A program made the translations under genes and the position numbers. 8,560 bases of DNA. Origin: Clostridia bacterium (GTDB lineage: Bacteria > Bacillota > Clostridia > UBA1381). Below the pieces are notes generated by a model, which searched no databases, had not been told where the DNA came from, and was given only the letters and a program-made list of their open reading frames with translations. Location: the NCBI GenBank assembly GCA_017420825.1, contig JAFQNU010000117.1, positions 1-8,560 of the forward strand, in the 5' to 3' direction. Below are positions 1-7,600 of the stretch, piece by piece; position 1 is the stretch's first letter; each line of letters starts with the position of its first letter.

Positions 1-445
1 AATTCCCCCATCTTCCTATTGCCTGTCCGATAAAGAGTCCGGGAGCACATACATCAACTGTTTTTAAAAGCGGTATTTTTTTTATTTTACAATATATAAA
101 GGTAGAAAGAAATGCACCTATAATTCCGCCGTATATTGCAAGTCCGCCCTCCCATATTTTAATAACATTTAAAATGCTTCCGTCAAGACAATCGGGGTCA
201 AAAATCACATAATAAATTCTTGCACATATTATTCCTGCAATCAACCCATAAAAACCGATATCAAAAATGTGGTCAGGCTCAATTCCCCGCTTTTTACAGG
301 TTTTATATACAAACAGAACACCAAGTAAAAAGCCTGTAAGTATAATTACAGCATACCAATAAACAGATTTACCGAACACAGTAAAAGCTATCCTGTTTAT
401 TTCAAATTCCAATCCAAGCTTCGGAAAACCAATGGTATTAGTCAT
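1..445 (-). CDS. lgt: Prolipoprotein diacylglyceryl transferase, N-terminal 148 codons (3' end outside window)
   Basis: Lgt is an integral membrane enzyme that transfers a diacylglyceryl group from phosphatidylglycerol to the lipobox cysteine of prelipoproteins, the first step of lipoprotein maturation. Read on the minus strand from ATG at 445-443, the frame stays open to the window edge. Visible Lgt landmarks are an early WYA motif (residues 30-32, Tyr31 matching the conserved Tyr of E. coli Lgt), the signature IWEGGLAIYGGIIGAF (98-112 region), and GQAIGRWGN (140-148) with the essential Arg (R145) and Asn (N148). Hydrophobic stretches near 33-47, 63-80 and 101-118 fit membrane helices. As in other Firmicutes, Tyr replaces the E. 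coli His in the GG-x-x-x-HGG motif. The start lies 3 bp after the tex stop; its ribosome site sits inside the last tex codons, so it is probably co-transcribed and perhaps translationally coupled. The identification is firm; completeness cannot be judged. Confidence 0.95.
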   Translation of the reverse strand, partial: MTNTIGFPKLGLEFEINRIAFTVFGKSVYWYAVIILTGFLLGVLFVYKTCKKRGIEPDHIFDIGFYGLIAGIICARIYYVIFDPDCLDGSILNVIKIWEGGLAIYGGIIGAFLSTFIYCKIKKIPLLKTVDVCAPGLFIGQAIGRWGN

Positions 446-448
446 GTA

Positions 449-1180
449 TCATATTCCTTTCATAGTCAGTGAAATTCTGTTTTTCTTTGTATCCACCTCA
501 AGAATTTTAACCTTAACAATATCTCCGACCGATAATACGTCGGTAGGGTGCTTTATATATCTGTCACAAATCTGTGAAATATGAACGAGTCCGTCCTGGC
601 GAACACCGATATCCACAAATGCACCGAAATCTATAACATTTCGTACAGTGCCCGTCATAATCATATCAGGCTTTAAATCGTTGATATCCATTACATCACT
701 TAACAGCTGAGGCTGTGGTAATTCTTCTCTCGGGTCACGTCCTTTTTTCATAAGACCATCGCAGATATCACGAATTGTCGGAACACCTGCTCCAAGCTCC
801 TCGGAAAGTGCCTTGATATCTGTTTTTGAAAGTCTGTCACGCATATCCATAACATTACCGCTTATAACATCATCAAGAGTATAGCCAAGCTTTTCTATAA
901 GCCCTAATGCCGCCTTGTAGCTTTCAGGGTGAACGCTTGTGTTATCGAGAACATTGTCACCGTCCGAAATCCTCAAAAATCCTGCACATTGTTCAAATGC
1001 CTTTTTACCGAGCTTAGCAACCTTTAAAAGCTCATTTCTGTTTGAGAATTTTCCGTTTTCCTCTCTGTATGAGGTGATATTCTTTGCAACTGATGAATTT
1101 ATACCCGAAATGTACGACAACAATGATGCAGACGCAGTGTTCAGGTCAACTCCTACACTGTTTACACAATCCTCAACCAC
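449..1180 (-). pseudogene. tex: Tex C-terminal portion (HhH and S1 domains) downstream of the premature stop
   Basis: This is the rest of the Tex frame after the TAG. The coordinates begin at the first possible start, a GTG (1180-1178), but the Tex similarity already begins at Ala 1192. The protein shows the HhH region VEDCVNSVGVDLNTASASLL followed by a second HhH-type segment (about 45-72 of this fragment). The S1 OB-fold comes next, with TGTVRNVIDFGAFVDIG (176-192), DGLVHIS (196-202) and VGDIVKVKILEVD (218-230), ending LTMKGI. No convincing Shine-Dalgarno precedes the GTG (only a partial AGG at about 11 nt), so independent initiation looks unlikely. Conservation of the fragment, with no further stops or indels across about 245 codons, means the lesion is recent, is an error, or is bypassed. 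Confidence 0.75.
455..460 (-). promoter_or_regulatory. Ribosome binding site of lgt inside the tex 3' end
   Basis: AAAGGA on the minus strand lies 9 nt upstream of the lgt ATG (445). It overlaps the penultimate codons of tex (Lys-Gly), and the tex TGA (451-449) falls between it and the lgt start. This arrangement supports the chosen lgt start and suggests coupling to translation of the end of tex. Confidence 0.7.
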
Positions 1181-1192
1181 ACCGCCAAGAGC

Positions 1193-2596
1193 CTAACCAA
1201 GACGTTTCTGGTTCAAGTCATGCTGATACTGACCTACACCGATTGCCTTAGGGTCGATTTTAACAAGCTCTGCAAGCGGGTCCTGTAAACGTTTTGCAAT
1301 AGATACCGCACTTCTCAACGATACATCATATTCAGGAAATTCCTCTGTTGCAAGCTTAGATGCTGAATAAACCGATGCACCTGCCTCACTTACCACCATA
1401 TAATATACCTTTTTATCTATTTCCTTAATCATATCTGAAACAAGAATTTCTGTCTCCTTTGACGCTGTTCCGTTTCCTATTGATATAAGGTCAACATCAT
1501 GCTTAACAATAAGCTTTTTCAAGATTTCCTTAGCCTTGTCCTTGTCATGATTTGGCAATGTACAGTAAACAACATTAGTGTCAAGCACCTTTCCTGTTTC
1601 ATCAACAACTGCGACCTTACAGCCTGTTCTGTAACCGGGGTCAAGACCAAGAACTGTCCTGTTCTTAACAGGCGGCTGCAATAAAAGACCATTTAAATTC
1701 TTGGCAAATATTTTAATAGCTGCCTCCTGTGCTCTGTCCGTGAGAAGATTTCTTATTTCTGTGTCAATTGACGGCGCTATAAGTCTTTTATATGAATCCT
1801 CACAAGCCGCCTCTAAATACTCTGCACATGGCGATTTTGAAGTTACTGTTTCATTTTTCAGATACTGAGTCATTGTATCCTCATCAACTTCAAGCTTTAC
1901 AGATAAAAAGCCCTCCTTTTCACCTCTGTTTACAGCAAGTATTCTGTGATTTGCAATTTTTGAAACAGGCTCGGAAAAATCATAATACATTGAATAAACG
2001 CTGTCTTCTTCCTTTGCCGCCTTAACTGCCGTCATACCTGTTTTATATGTCTTTTCTCTTAATTCCTTACGATAATCGGCATTGTCCGAAATCATTTCAG
2101 CAATTATATCCATTGCACCCGCAAGTGCTTCGTCAGCGGAATTAACCTCTTTTTCTTCATTTATATATTCTGCCGCCGCCAACATAATATCTGTATTCTT
2201 ATCCTGCTCTAGCAAAAGCTGTGCCAACGGCTCAAGTCCTTTTTCCTTAGCAATAGTTGCTCTTGTTCTTCTTTTCGGTCTGAACGGACGGTATATATCA
2301 TCAATTTCAGTAAGAGTTTTTGCATTGTTTACTGCACTTGTAATTTCATCAGTGAGTAGTCCCTGTTCATCAATAAGACGTATTACCTCTGCTTTTTTCT
2401 CTTCAATATTTCTTAAATAGGTTAGTCTGTCATAAAAGCCTCTTAATATTTCATCAGACAGCTCACCCGTTACTTCCTTTCTGTAACGTGCAATGAAGGG
2501 AATTGTATTTCCCTCATCAATAAGCTTAATGGTGTTAACCGCCTGAAATTCTTTCAGGTTAAATTCCTTTATAAGAGTTTGTGTAATAATATCCAT
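1193..2596 (-). CDS. tex: Tex N-terminal portion (467 aa, ends at premature TAG)
   Basis: This is the part of tex that would be translated by standard termination. It starts MDIITQTLIKEF and contains the helical N-terminal Tex core (conserved TIPFIARYRKEVTGELSDE at about 31-49; IDDIYRPFRPKRRTRA at about 98-113). The YqgF-like domain follows, with GLDPGYRTGCKVAV (317-330), IGNGTASKETE (373-383) and VSEAGASVYSAS (402-413). It ends just after the first helix-hairpin-helix motif (IGVGQYQHDLNQKRLG, 452-467). It therefore lacks the second HhH half and the S1 domain, which carry nucleic-acid binding in characterised Tex proteins, so a product of this length is expected to be impaired or inactive. 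It lies 17 bp downstream of the HAD-IIA gene stop, which indicates co-transcription. The start is supported by GGAG at 2606-2603. Confidence 0.85.
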   Translation of the reverse strand: MDIITQTLIKEFNLKEFQAVNTIKLIDEGNTIPFIARYRKEVTGELSDEILRGFYDRLTYLRNIEEKKAEVIRLIDEQGLLTDEITSAVNNAKTLTEIDDIYRPFRPKRRTRATIAKEKGLEPLAQLLLEQDKNTDIMLAAAEYINEEKEVNSADEALAGAMDIIAEMISDNADYRKELREKTYKTGMTAVKAAKEEDSVYSMYYDFSEPVSKIANHRILAVNRGEKEGFLSVKLEVDEDTMTQYLKNETVTSKSPCAEYLEAACEDSYKRLIAPSIDTEIRNLLTDRAQEAAIKIFAKNLNGLLLQPPVKNRTVLGLDPGYRTGCKVAVVDETGKVLDTNVVYCTLPNHDKDKAKEILKKLIVKHDVDLISIGNGTASKETEILVSDMIKEIDKKVYYMVVSEAGASVYSASKLATEEFPEYDVSLRSAVSIAKRLQDPLAELVKIDPKAIGVGQYQHDLNQKRLG

Positions 2597-2602
2597 TTTC
2601 TT

Positions 2603-2607
2603 CTCCG
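2603..2607 (-). promoter_or_regulatory. Ribosome binding site of tex
   Basis: CGGAG on the minus strand ends 6 nt before the tex ATG (2596-2594), within the 17-bp gap after the HAD-IIA stop. It is a good match to the anti-Shine-Dalgarno sequence and fixes the tex start. Confidence 0.7.
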
Positions 2608-2613
2608 TTCATT

Positions 2614-3402
2614 TTACAGCTTGATACTTTTTCCACCCATTATCTCTCCAACACCGTTAAATATATATTTAGGACGGTAAGGATATAATTTAAGAGTTTC
2701 GGGAGTGGTAACACCAGACAGTACAAGTGCTGTTTCTATTTCCGACTCAATTCCCGATATAATATCGGTATCCATTCTGTCACCGACAATAACCGCCTCA
2801 TGAACATCAACTCCAAGCATTTTCAAACCCGTCTTCATCATTAACGGATTTGGCTTACCGAGGTAGTATGCACTACACCCTGTTGTAAGCTCAATGGGAG
2901 AAACAAGCGCCTTACACGCAGGAACTATACCATTTTCAGAAGGACCTGTCATATCCGGATTTGTACCTACTAATTTAGCACCCTTGAATACAAGTCCGAC
3001 AGCCTTTTCTATACTTGTGTAATTGTAGTTTTTAGTCTCACCTACTATAACGTAATCAGGATTTACATCATTCATTGTGATACCGCAATCATAGAGTGCA
3101 TTAATAAGACCTGCCTCTCCTATAACATAAGCTGTTGCTGATGGGTTCTGGCTTTTTATAAATGTTGCAGTTGCCAAAGCACTTGTATAAAAATGTTTTT
3201 CATCTACATCAAGTCCCATTCTCTGAAGCTTTTGTTTTAATTCCCTCGGTGAACGCTCGCTTGAATTTGTAAGGAAAAGAAAATGCTTGTTTTCCTCCTG
3301 TAACCAGTTCACAAACTCCTTAACACCCGGTAAAATTTTGTTTCCGTGATATATGACACCGTCCATATCACATATAAATCCTTTTTTCTCTGTAATTGAC
3401 AT
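2614..3402 (-). CDS. HAD-IIA (NagD/AraL-like) sugar- or nucleotide-phosphatase
   Basis: This 262-residue protein is a haloacid-dehalogenase-superfamily phosphatase of subfamily IIA, close in length to E. coli NagD (250). All four HAD motifs are present: motif I DMDGV with nucleophile Asp12 and acid/base Asp14, motif II LTNSS (44-48, Thr45), motif III Lys183 in GKPNPLMM, and motif IV VGDRMDTD with Asp208 and Asp213 for Mg2+. Between motifs II and III lies the C2-type cap typical of IIA members, including GTNPDMTGP (146-154). It should be a cytoplasmic Mg2+-dependent phosphomonoesterase. Related enzymes act on UMP, p-nitrophenyl phosphate or sugar phosphates, but the cap does not let me name the substrate. 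It lies 27 bp after the DnaD-domain gene and 17 bp before tex, consistent with one operon. The start ATG has AGAGGA 8 nt upstream (AGGAG at 12 nt). The gene is intact with a TAA stop. The family is sure; the physiological role is unknown. Confidence 0.92.
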   Translation of the reverse strand: MSITEKKGFICDMDGVIYHGNKILPGVKEFVNWLQEENKHFLFLTNSSERSPRELKQKLQRMGLDVDEKHFYTSALATATFIKSQNPSATAYVIGEAGLINALYDCGITMNDVNPDYVIVGETKNYNYTSIEKAVGLVFKGAKLVGTNPDMTGPSENGIVPACKALVSPIELTTGCSAYYLGKPNPLMMKTGLKMLGVDVHEAVIVGDRMDTDIISGIESEIETALVLSGVTTPETLKLYPYRPKYIFNGVGEIMGGKSIKL

Positions 3403-3410
3403 TCTAATCT

Positions 3411-3419
3411 TCCTCTCCT
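3411..3419 (-). promoter_or_regulatory. Ribosome binding site of the HAD-IIA gene
   Basis: The purine-rich AGGAGAGGA on the minus strand offers two overlapping Shine-Dalgarno matches: AGGAG 12 nt from the ATG and AGAGGA 8 nt from it. The nearer one has the better spacing and supports the ATG at 3402-3400. Confidence 0.65.
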
Positions 3420-3429
3420 GTATATTATT

Positions 3430-4377
3430 TTAATTTTTTCTTGTCAGCTCTTCTAATCTTGTATGGTCAAAACCATCCTCATAGGCATTAAAGCCTCCTG
3501 TCTGTCTTACCCTGTGTTGCTTATTGTCCTGCTGTGCGGCTTCTACCGTAAATATTTCCTGATTGTGCCATCTTTCTAAAATTTTATCCATATAAGGCAT
3601 AGAAAGCTTTGATGTATTAAGCAGACAATATTCATATGCAAGCATAATCATATCCTCACTCATATTAAGCTTTTCAAGCCACTTACTTATGTACTGTTCC
3701 TCAGCATTACTCAATGCTCTGTCTGCAATTCCCATTCCCTTCTGAACTCTGTATAAGGGGCCCATTCTCCGCTCCTCTGCGGCAATATGCTCCATAATTT
3801 GTTCAGCCGTTTTAACACCCTTTTCGTGCCATGCAATAGCAACCTTTTCAACATATCTCATATTACGCTTTTCTTTTGAAATACAGTAGTCAAGTATGAG
3901 AAGTATTGCCTCACTCGAAAAACCAAGCTCATCATAAAACCAATACAGTGTTTCCATTTCGGTTTGGCTAAGCGGTTTTGCAAGCAACTCCTGCGTAAGC
4001 ATCATAAGCTCGGATAAGTTCTGGTCATTTGAAATTTTTGCTACTACGTTTTCTGTACTATGGCGTACACTCTCCCCAACAGGCTGTTCAACCGCCATCT
4101 GTTCCATAAATGCAGGCTTAGGGCAAAATTCCACTACTCCGTCCGCCTCAACAATCAAGCCTTTATTTTTCCAGAAAACAATTGCCTGAATAACATCACT
4201 CTCAAGTATTTCAAGCTCCGATGCAATTTCTGCAGTATCAACACTTGCACCCTTAACAGCAAGATTTAAACCGAAAAGATATACCTTTAAAAATATACCG
4301 CTTGCATCCTTTAAGCAGTTTTCAATAAAATATGCAGATACAGGTATGTAGTCCATATTCATAACAAATCGTGGCAT
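3430..4377 (-). CDS. Tandem DnaD-domain replication/primosome-type protein
   Basis: This 315-residue protein has the DnaD/DnaB(Bacillus)-type architecture of low-GC Gram-positives. These proteins bind and remodel DNA during replication initiation and restart and help load the replicative helicase. Residues about 1-90 look like a winged-helix N-terminal domain (VYLFGLNLAVKG..., then an EIASELEI...DVIQAIVFWKNKGLI helix-turn-helix-like stretch). A linker (about 90-117) leads to two DnaD (DnaB_2) domains at about 118-198 and 221-290. Each carries the characteristic YxxxxxxxW signature: Y175-VEKVAIA-W183 and Y262-MDKILER-W270. Two copies resemble Bacillus DnaB more than the single-domain DnaD, but the length is well below that of DnaB (about 470), so no gene symbol is given. 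It is the first gene of the leftward unit. The start is the first ATG; AAAGGA lies upstream at a longish 13 nt, and Met6 or Met8 are weaker alternatives. The stop is TAA. No dnaC/dnaI partner is in the window. Confidence 0.88.
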   Translation of the reverse strand: MPRFVMNMDYIPVSAYFIENCLKDASGIFLKVYLFGLNLAVKGASVDTAEIASELEILESDVIQAIVFWKNKGLIVEADGVVEFCPKPAFMEQMAVEQPVGESVRHSTENVVAKISNDQNLSELMMLTQELLAKPLSQTEMETLYWFYDELGFSSEAILLILDYCISKEKRNMRYVEKVAIAWHEKGVKTAEQIMEHIAAEERRMGPLYRVQKGMGIADRALSNAEEQYISKWLEKLNMSEDMIMLAYEYCLLNTSKLSMPYMDKILERWHNQEIFTVEAAQQDNKQHRVRQTGGFNAYEDGFDHTRLEELTRKN

Positions 4378-4390
4378 TTTTAATCAACAA

Positions 4391-4396
4391 TCCTTT
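4391..4396 (-). promoter_or_regulatory. Probable ribosome binding site of the DnaD-domain gene
   Basis: AAAGGA on the minus strand lies 13 nt upstream of the ATG at 4377. The spacing is longer than optimal (5-10 nt), but no in-frame start codon is closer, so the ATG is still preferred. Confidence 0.45.
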
Positions 4397-4445
4397 CTTT
4401 GGTATGCAAATTTTGGAAAATCTTCAAAAAAATTCAATATGCCTC

Positions 4446-4489
4446 TTGACATATTGACAGAAGTATGATAATATTAAATATTGTATAAT
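4446..4489 (+). promoter_or_regulatory. Probable promoter region for rpoB (two TTGACA boxes, TATAAT)
   Basis: Two consensus -35 boxes, TTGACA at 4446-4451 and 4454-4459, lie upstream of several -10-like sequences: GATAAT at 4467-4472 (15 nt from the first box) and a perfect TATAAT at 4484-4489 (24 nt from the second, too far for a standard pair). TATTAT at 4492-4497, preceded by TGG, is an extended -10 candidate without a -35. The elements are individually good, but no pair has the ideal 17-nt spacing, so the exact promoter is unresolved. Any of them leaves a leader of roughly 130-160 nt before rpoB. Confidence 0.4.
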
Positions 4490-4530
4490 GGTATTATGAT
4501 GGGTATATTATCCTCTGTAACTTTTACTGT

Positions 4531-4564
4531 ATTGATTATAACACAGTTTAAACAAAAAATCAAT
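4531..4564. repeat. Inverted repeat ATTGATT/AATCAAT spanning the leftward promoter, with inner palindrome GTTTAAAC
   Basis: The 7-bp arms 4531-4537 and 4558-4564 are perfect inverted repeats separated by 20 bp. One arm contains the -35 hexamer of the leftward promoter; the other overlaps the end of its -10. The 8-bp palindrome GTTTAAAC (4546-4553) lies in the spacer, centred 2 bp off the outer repeat. This could be an operator for a dimeric regulator, or coincidence in AT-rich DNA. Confidence 0.4.
4535..4563 (-). promoter_or_regulatory. Sigma-A-type promoter for the dnaD-like/HAD/tex/lgt operon
   Basis: On the minus strand, TTGATT (4563-4558) is followed by a 17-nt spacer and a perfect TATAAT (4540-4535). 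A TG one base upstream of the -10 (TGTTATAAT) makes it an extended -10. This is the best promoter match in the window and points into the leftward operon. Transcription would start near 4528, giving a leader of about 150 nt before the DnaD-domain gene. The call rests on sequence match only. Confidence 0.7.
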
Positions 4565-4589
4565 AGTAATATTAAAATTTTTAACAAAG

Positions 4590-4602
4590 GATAAAATTTA
4601 TC
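4590..4602. repeat. Short palindrome GATAAA-A-TTTATC in the rpoB leader
   Basis: Perfect 6-bp arms around a single A, located 34 bp upstream of the rpoB start. It is too AU-rich and tight to form a stable RNA hairpin, so a protein-binding site is the only plausible role. It may be chance in this AT-rich spacer. Confidence 0.3.
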
Positions 4603-4622
4603 ATTTTACTTAAAATTTAGAC

Positions 4623-4630
4623 GAGGTGAT
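4623..4630 (+). promoter_or_regulatory. Strong ribosome binding site of rpoB
   Basis: GAGGTGAT is an 8-nt match to the 16S rRNA 3' end (complement of ATCACCTC) and is spaced 6 nt from the ATG at 4637. It fixes the rpoB start and suggests high translation. Confidence 0.85.
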
Positions 4631-4636
4631 TATTGA

Positions 4637-7600
4637 ATGTTGCATGAGGTACAGGTAGGTAAAAATACTCGACTCAGCTACTCAAAAATCAATGAGGTTT
4701 TAGAAATGCCAAATCTCATTGAGGTGCAGAAGAATTCCTATAAGTGGTTTTTGGAGGAAGGCTTGCATGAAGTATTCCATGACATTTCTCCGATTACAGA
4801 CCATTCAGGACATCTGGTTCTGGAATTTTTCGATTATGCTTTGGACTATAATCCGAAGTATTCGGTTGAGGAGTGTAAGGAGAGAGACGCAAAATATGCA
4901 GCTCCATTAAGAGTAAGTGTAAGACTCATTAATTCGGAAACAGGCGAAATCAAGGAACAGGAAATTTTTATGGGTGATTTTCCGCTCATGACCGAACAGG
5001 GAACATTTATTATTAACGGTGCTGAACGTGTTATTGTCAGCCAGTTGGTACGTTCTCCCGGAATTTACTACGCATTTGACAGAGACAAGACAGGTAAAAA
5101 GCTCTACAATTCGCAGGTAATTCCTTACAGAGGCGCATGGCTCGAATACGAAACCGATTCTCAGGACGTTTTTTGCGTTCACATTGACAGAACAAGAAAA
5201 ATACCCGTTACAATACTAATCAGAGCGCTTGGACTTCAGACAAATGCAGAAATCGAAGAATTTTTCGGTGAAGATCCAAGATTTAAGGCAACCTTTGAAA
5301 AGGATCCGTCAACAACAAGAGAAGAGGCTTTATTGGAAATTTATAAGCGTCTTCGTCCGGGCGAACCGTTAAACGTTGAGAGTGCAGAATCACTCTTTAC
5401 AAATATGTTCTTTGACCCGAAGCGTTATGACCTTGCAAGGGTAGGCCGTTATAAATTCAATAAGAAGCTTTCATACACACAGAGAATTGTAGGAAAGACA
5501 CTTGCCGAGGATGTTGTAAGCCCTGTTACAGGCGAAGTTCTTGCAAACAAGGGTGACGGTGTTTCTCTTGAAATGGCACAGTCTTTCGAAAACAATGCTG
5601 TTGAGTTTGTATGGATTGAAACAGAGGAAAATCCTGTTAAGGTTATTTCAAATAAAATGGTACCGATAAGCGAGTTTATAAGCTTTGATGTATCTGATAT
5701 GCATATTGATAAGGTATTCTACCCTGTTCTTTCAGAAATTCTTGCAAACTGCAGTTCAGATGAAGAAATCAGGGAACAGCTTACTCTAAGATGCGACGAG
5801 CTTTCACCAAAGCACATTACAATTGAAGATATTATGGCTTCAATTAACTATATGTTAAACCTTGCCTATAATATAGGTACAATAGACGATATTGACCACC
5901 TGGGTAACAGACGTTTGAGAAGCGTTGGCGAGCTTTTACAAAACCAGTTCAGAATAGGTCTTGCAAGAATGGAAAGAGTTGTAAGAGAGAGAATGGCTAC
6001 TCAGGAGCTTGATATAATAACTCCTCAAACTCTTATAAATATCCGTCCGATTATTGCAACTATAAATGAATTTTTCGGTTCATCACAGCTTTCGCAGTTC
6101 ATGGATCAGCCTAACCCACTTGCTGAGCTTCGTCATAAGAGAAGAATTTCAGCCCTCGGTCCCGGCGGTCTTTCAAGAGAGAGAGCAGGCTTTGAGGTGC
6201 GTGACGTTCACTATTCTCACTATGGACGTATGTGTCCTATTGAGACTCCTGAAGGTCCGAACATCGGTCTTATAACATCACTTGCAACCTTTGCAAGAAT
6301 TAACGAATACGGCTTTATCGAAGCACCTTACCGTAAGGTTGATAAGGAAAAGGGTATCGTAACAGATGAGATAGTATATATGACAGCAGATATAGAGGAC
6401 GAGTTTATAATAGCACAGGCTAACGAACCTCTTGATGAGGAAGGACACTTCCTTGATAAGCGTGTTTCAGCACGTTATCAGGACGAAATTTTAGAAGTTC
6501 CTCCCGGCAGAATTGACTACATGGACGTATCTCCGAGACAGCTTGTTTCTGTTGTAACAGCATGTATCCCATTCCTTGAAAATGACGACGCTAACCGTGC
6601 GCTCATGGGATCTAACATGCAATGTCAGGCAGTACCGCTTTTAACAACAGACTCCCCTATCGTCGGAACAGGAATGGAGTATAAGAGTGCTAAAGACTCA
6701 GGCTCAGCAGTTCTTGCACGAGAGGACGGTATAGTCGAAAAGGTTGCATCAAATGAAATTATCATAAAGGGCTTGCATACAGGAACAAAGCACAAGCATA
6801 AGCTTGTTAAGTTTGTCCGTTCAAACCAGTCAACCTGTATTAATCAGCACCCGATAGTAAATGTAGGTGAAGAGGTTAAAAAGGGTGATATAATAGCAGA
6901 TGGTCCGGCAATGGATAACGGCGAGCTGGCACTTGGTAAAAATATATTAATCGGATTTATGACCTGGGAAGGTTATAACTACGAGGACGCTGTACTAATC
7001 AGCGAAGAATTGGTTAAGCATGATGTGTTTACTTCTATTCATATTGAAGAATATGAGTGTGAATCAAGAGATACAAAGCTTGGTGCAGAAGAAATTACAA
7101 GAGAAATACCAAATGTTTCAGAGGACGCATTAAAAGATCTCGACGAAACAGGTATTATAAGAATAGGTGCCGAGGTTCACGCAGGCGATATATTAGTCGG
7201 TAAGGTTACACCAAAGGGTGAAACCGAGCTGACAGCCGAAGAAAGACTCCTTCGTGCAATATTCGGAGAAAAAGCAAGAGAGGTAAGAGACACCTCCTTA
7301 AGAGTACCGCATGGTGAAAACGGTATTATAGTTGATGTTAAAGTATTTACAAGAGAAAACGGTGACGAAATTCCTGCCGGCGTAAATCAGGTTGTAAGAT
7401 GCTATATAGCACAAAAACGTAAGATTTCTGTCGGAGACAAGATGGCAGGACGTCATGGAAATAAGGGTGTTGTATCAAGAGTTTTACCACAGGAGGATAT
7501 GCCATTCCTTGAAGACGGTACACCGTTGCAGATAGTATTGAACCCACTCGGCGTTCCTTCACGTATGAATATAGGTCAGGTGCTTGAAATGCATTTGGGC

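Larger units (their letters stand above)
449..2596 (-). pseudogene. tex: tex (YdcI-type S1 RNA-binding protein), full-length frame interrupted by an in-frame TAG
   Basis: This is the whole Tex reading frame, annotated as one broken gene. Without the TAG at 1195-1193 it would encode 715 residues, the usual size for Tex (about 715-780). Tex is a cytoplasmic nucleic-acid-binding protein associated with transcription and RNA metabolism. The domain order is complete: N-terminal helical region (about 1-300), YqgF/RNase H-like fold (about 311-440, with GLDPG at 317-321), helix-hairpin-helix region (from about 451 through the stop to about 545), and a C-terminal S1 domain (about 644-712). Both halves are in the same frame, so this is a nonsense substitution rather than an indel. 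Codon 468 is expected to be Glu (from remembered Firmicutes homologues with QKRLGEALGGVVEDC), so a single GAG-to-TAG change explains it. The ATG at 2596 is preceded by GGAG at 6 nt spacing. Error, real nonsense mutation and readthrough cannot be separated from this sequence. Confidence 0.85.

Noticed and set aside
481..600. A riboswitch or structured leader in front of lgt
   Set aside because: This stretch is the S1-domain coding part of tex, and lgt starts only 3 bp after it, leaving no space for a leader.
1178..1180. GTG as a true independent start for a separate S1/HhH protein
   Set aside because: Tex similarity continues upstream of it to the stop, and there is no convincing Shine-Dalgarno at proper spacing. 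A designed second gene is unlikely.
1181..1200. A frameshift between the two tex halves
   Set aside because: Both halves are in the same frame and the codons on each side of the TAG match Tex without gap or insertion, so it is a substitution to a stop, not an indel.
4464..4501. Inverted repeat TATGATAATA/TATTATGATG and palindrome AATATTAAATATT
   Set aside because: They consist almost only of A and T in a very AT-rich spacer, where such repeats arise by chance.
4907..5182. Minus-strand open frame inside rpoB, and similar ones at 7347-7607 and on the opposite strand of tex
   Set aside because: They lie wholly inside strongly conserved genes in other frames, lack ribosome sites and resemble no known family; they are shadows of the coding sequence.
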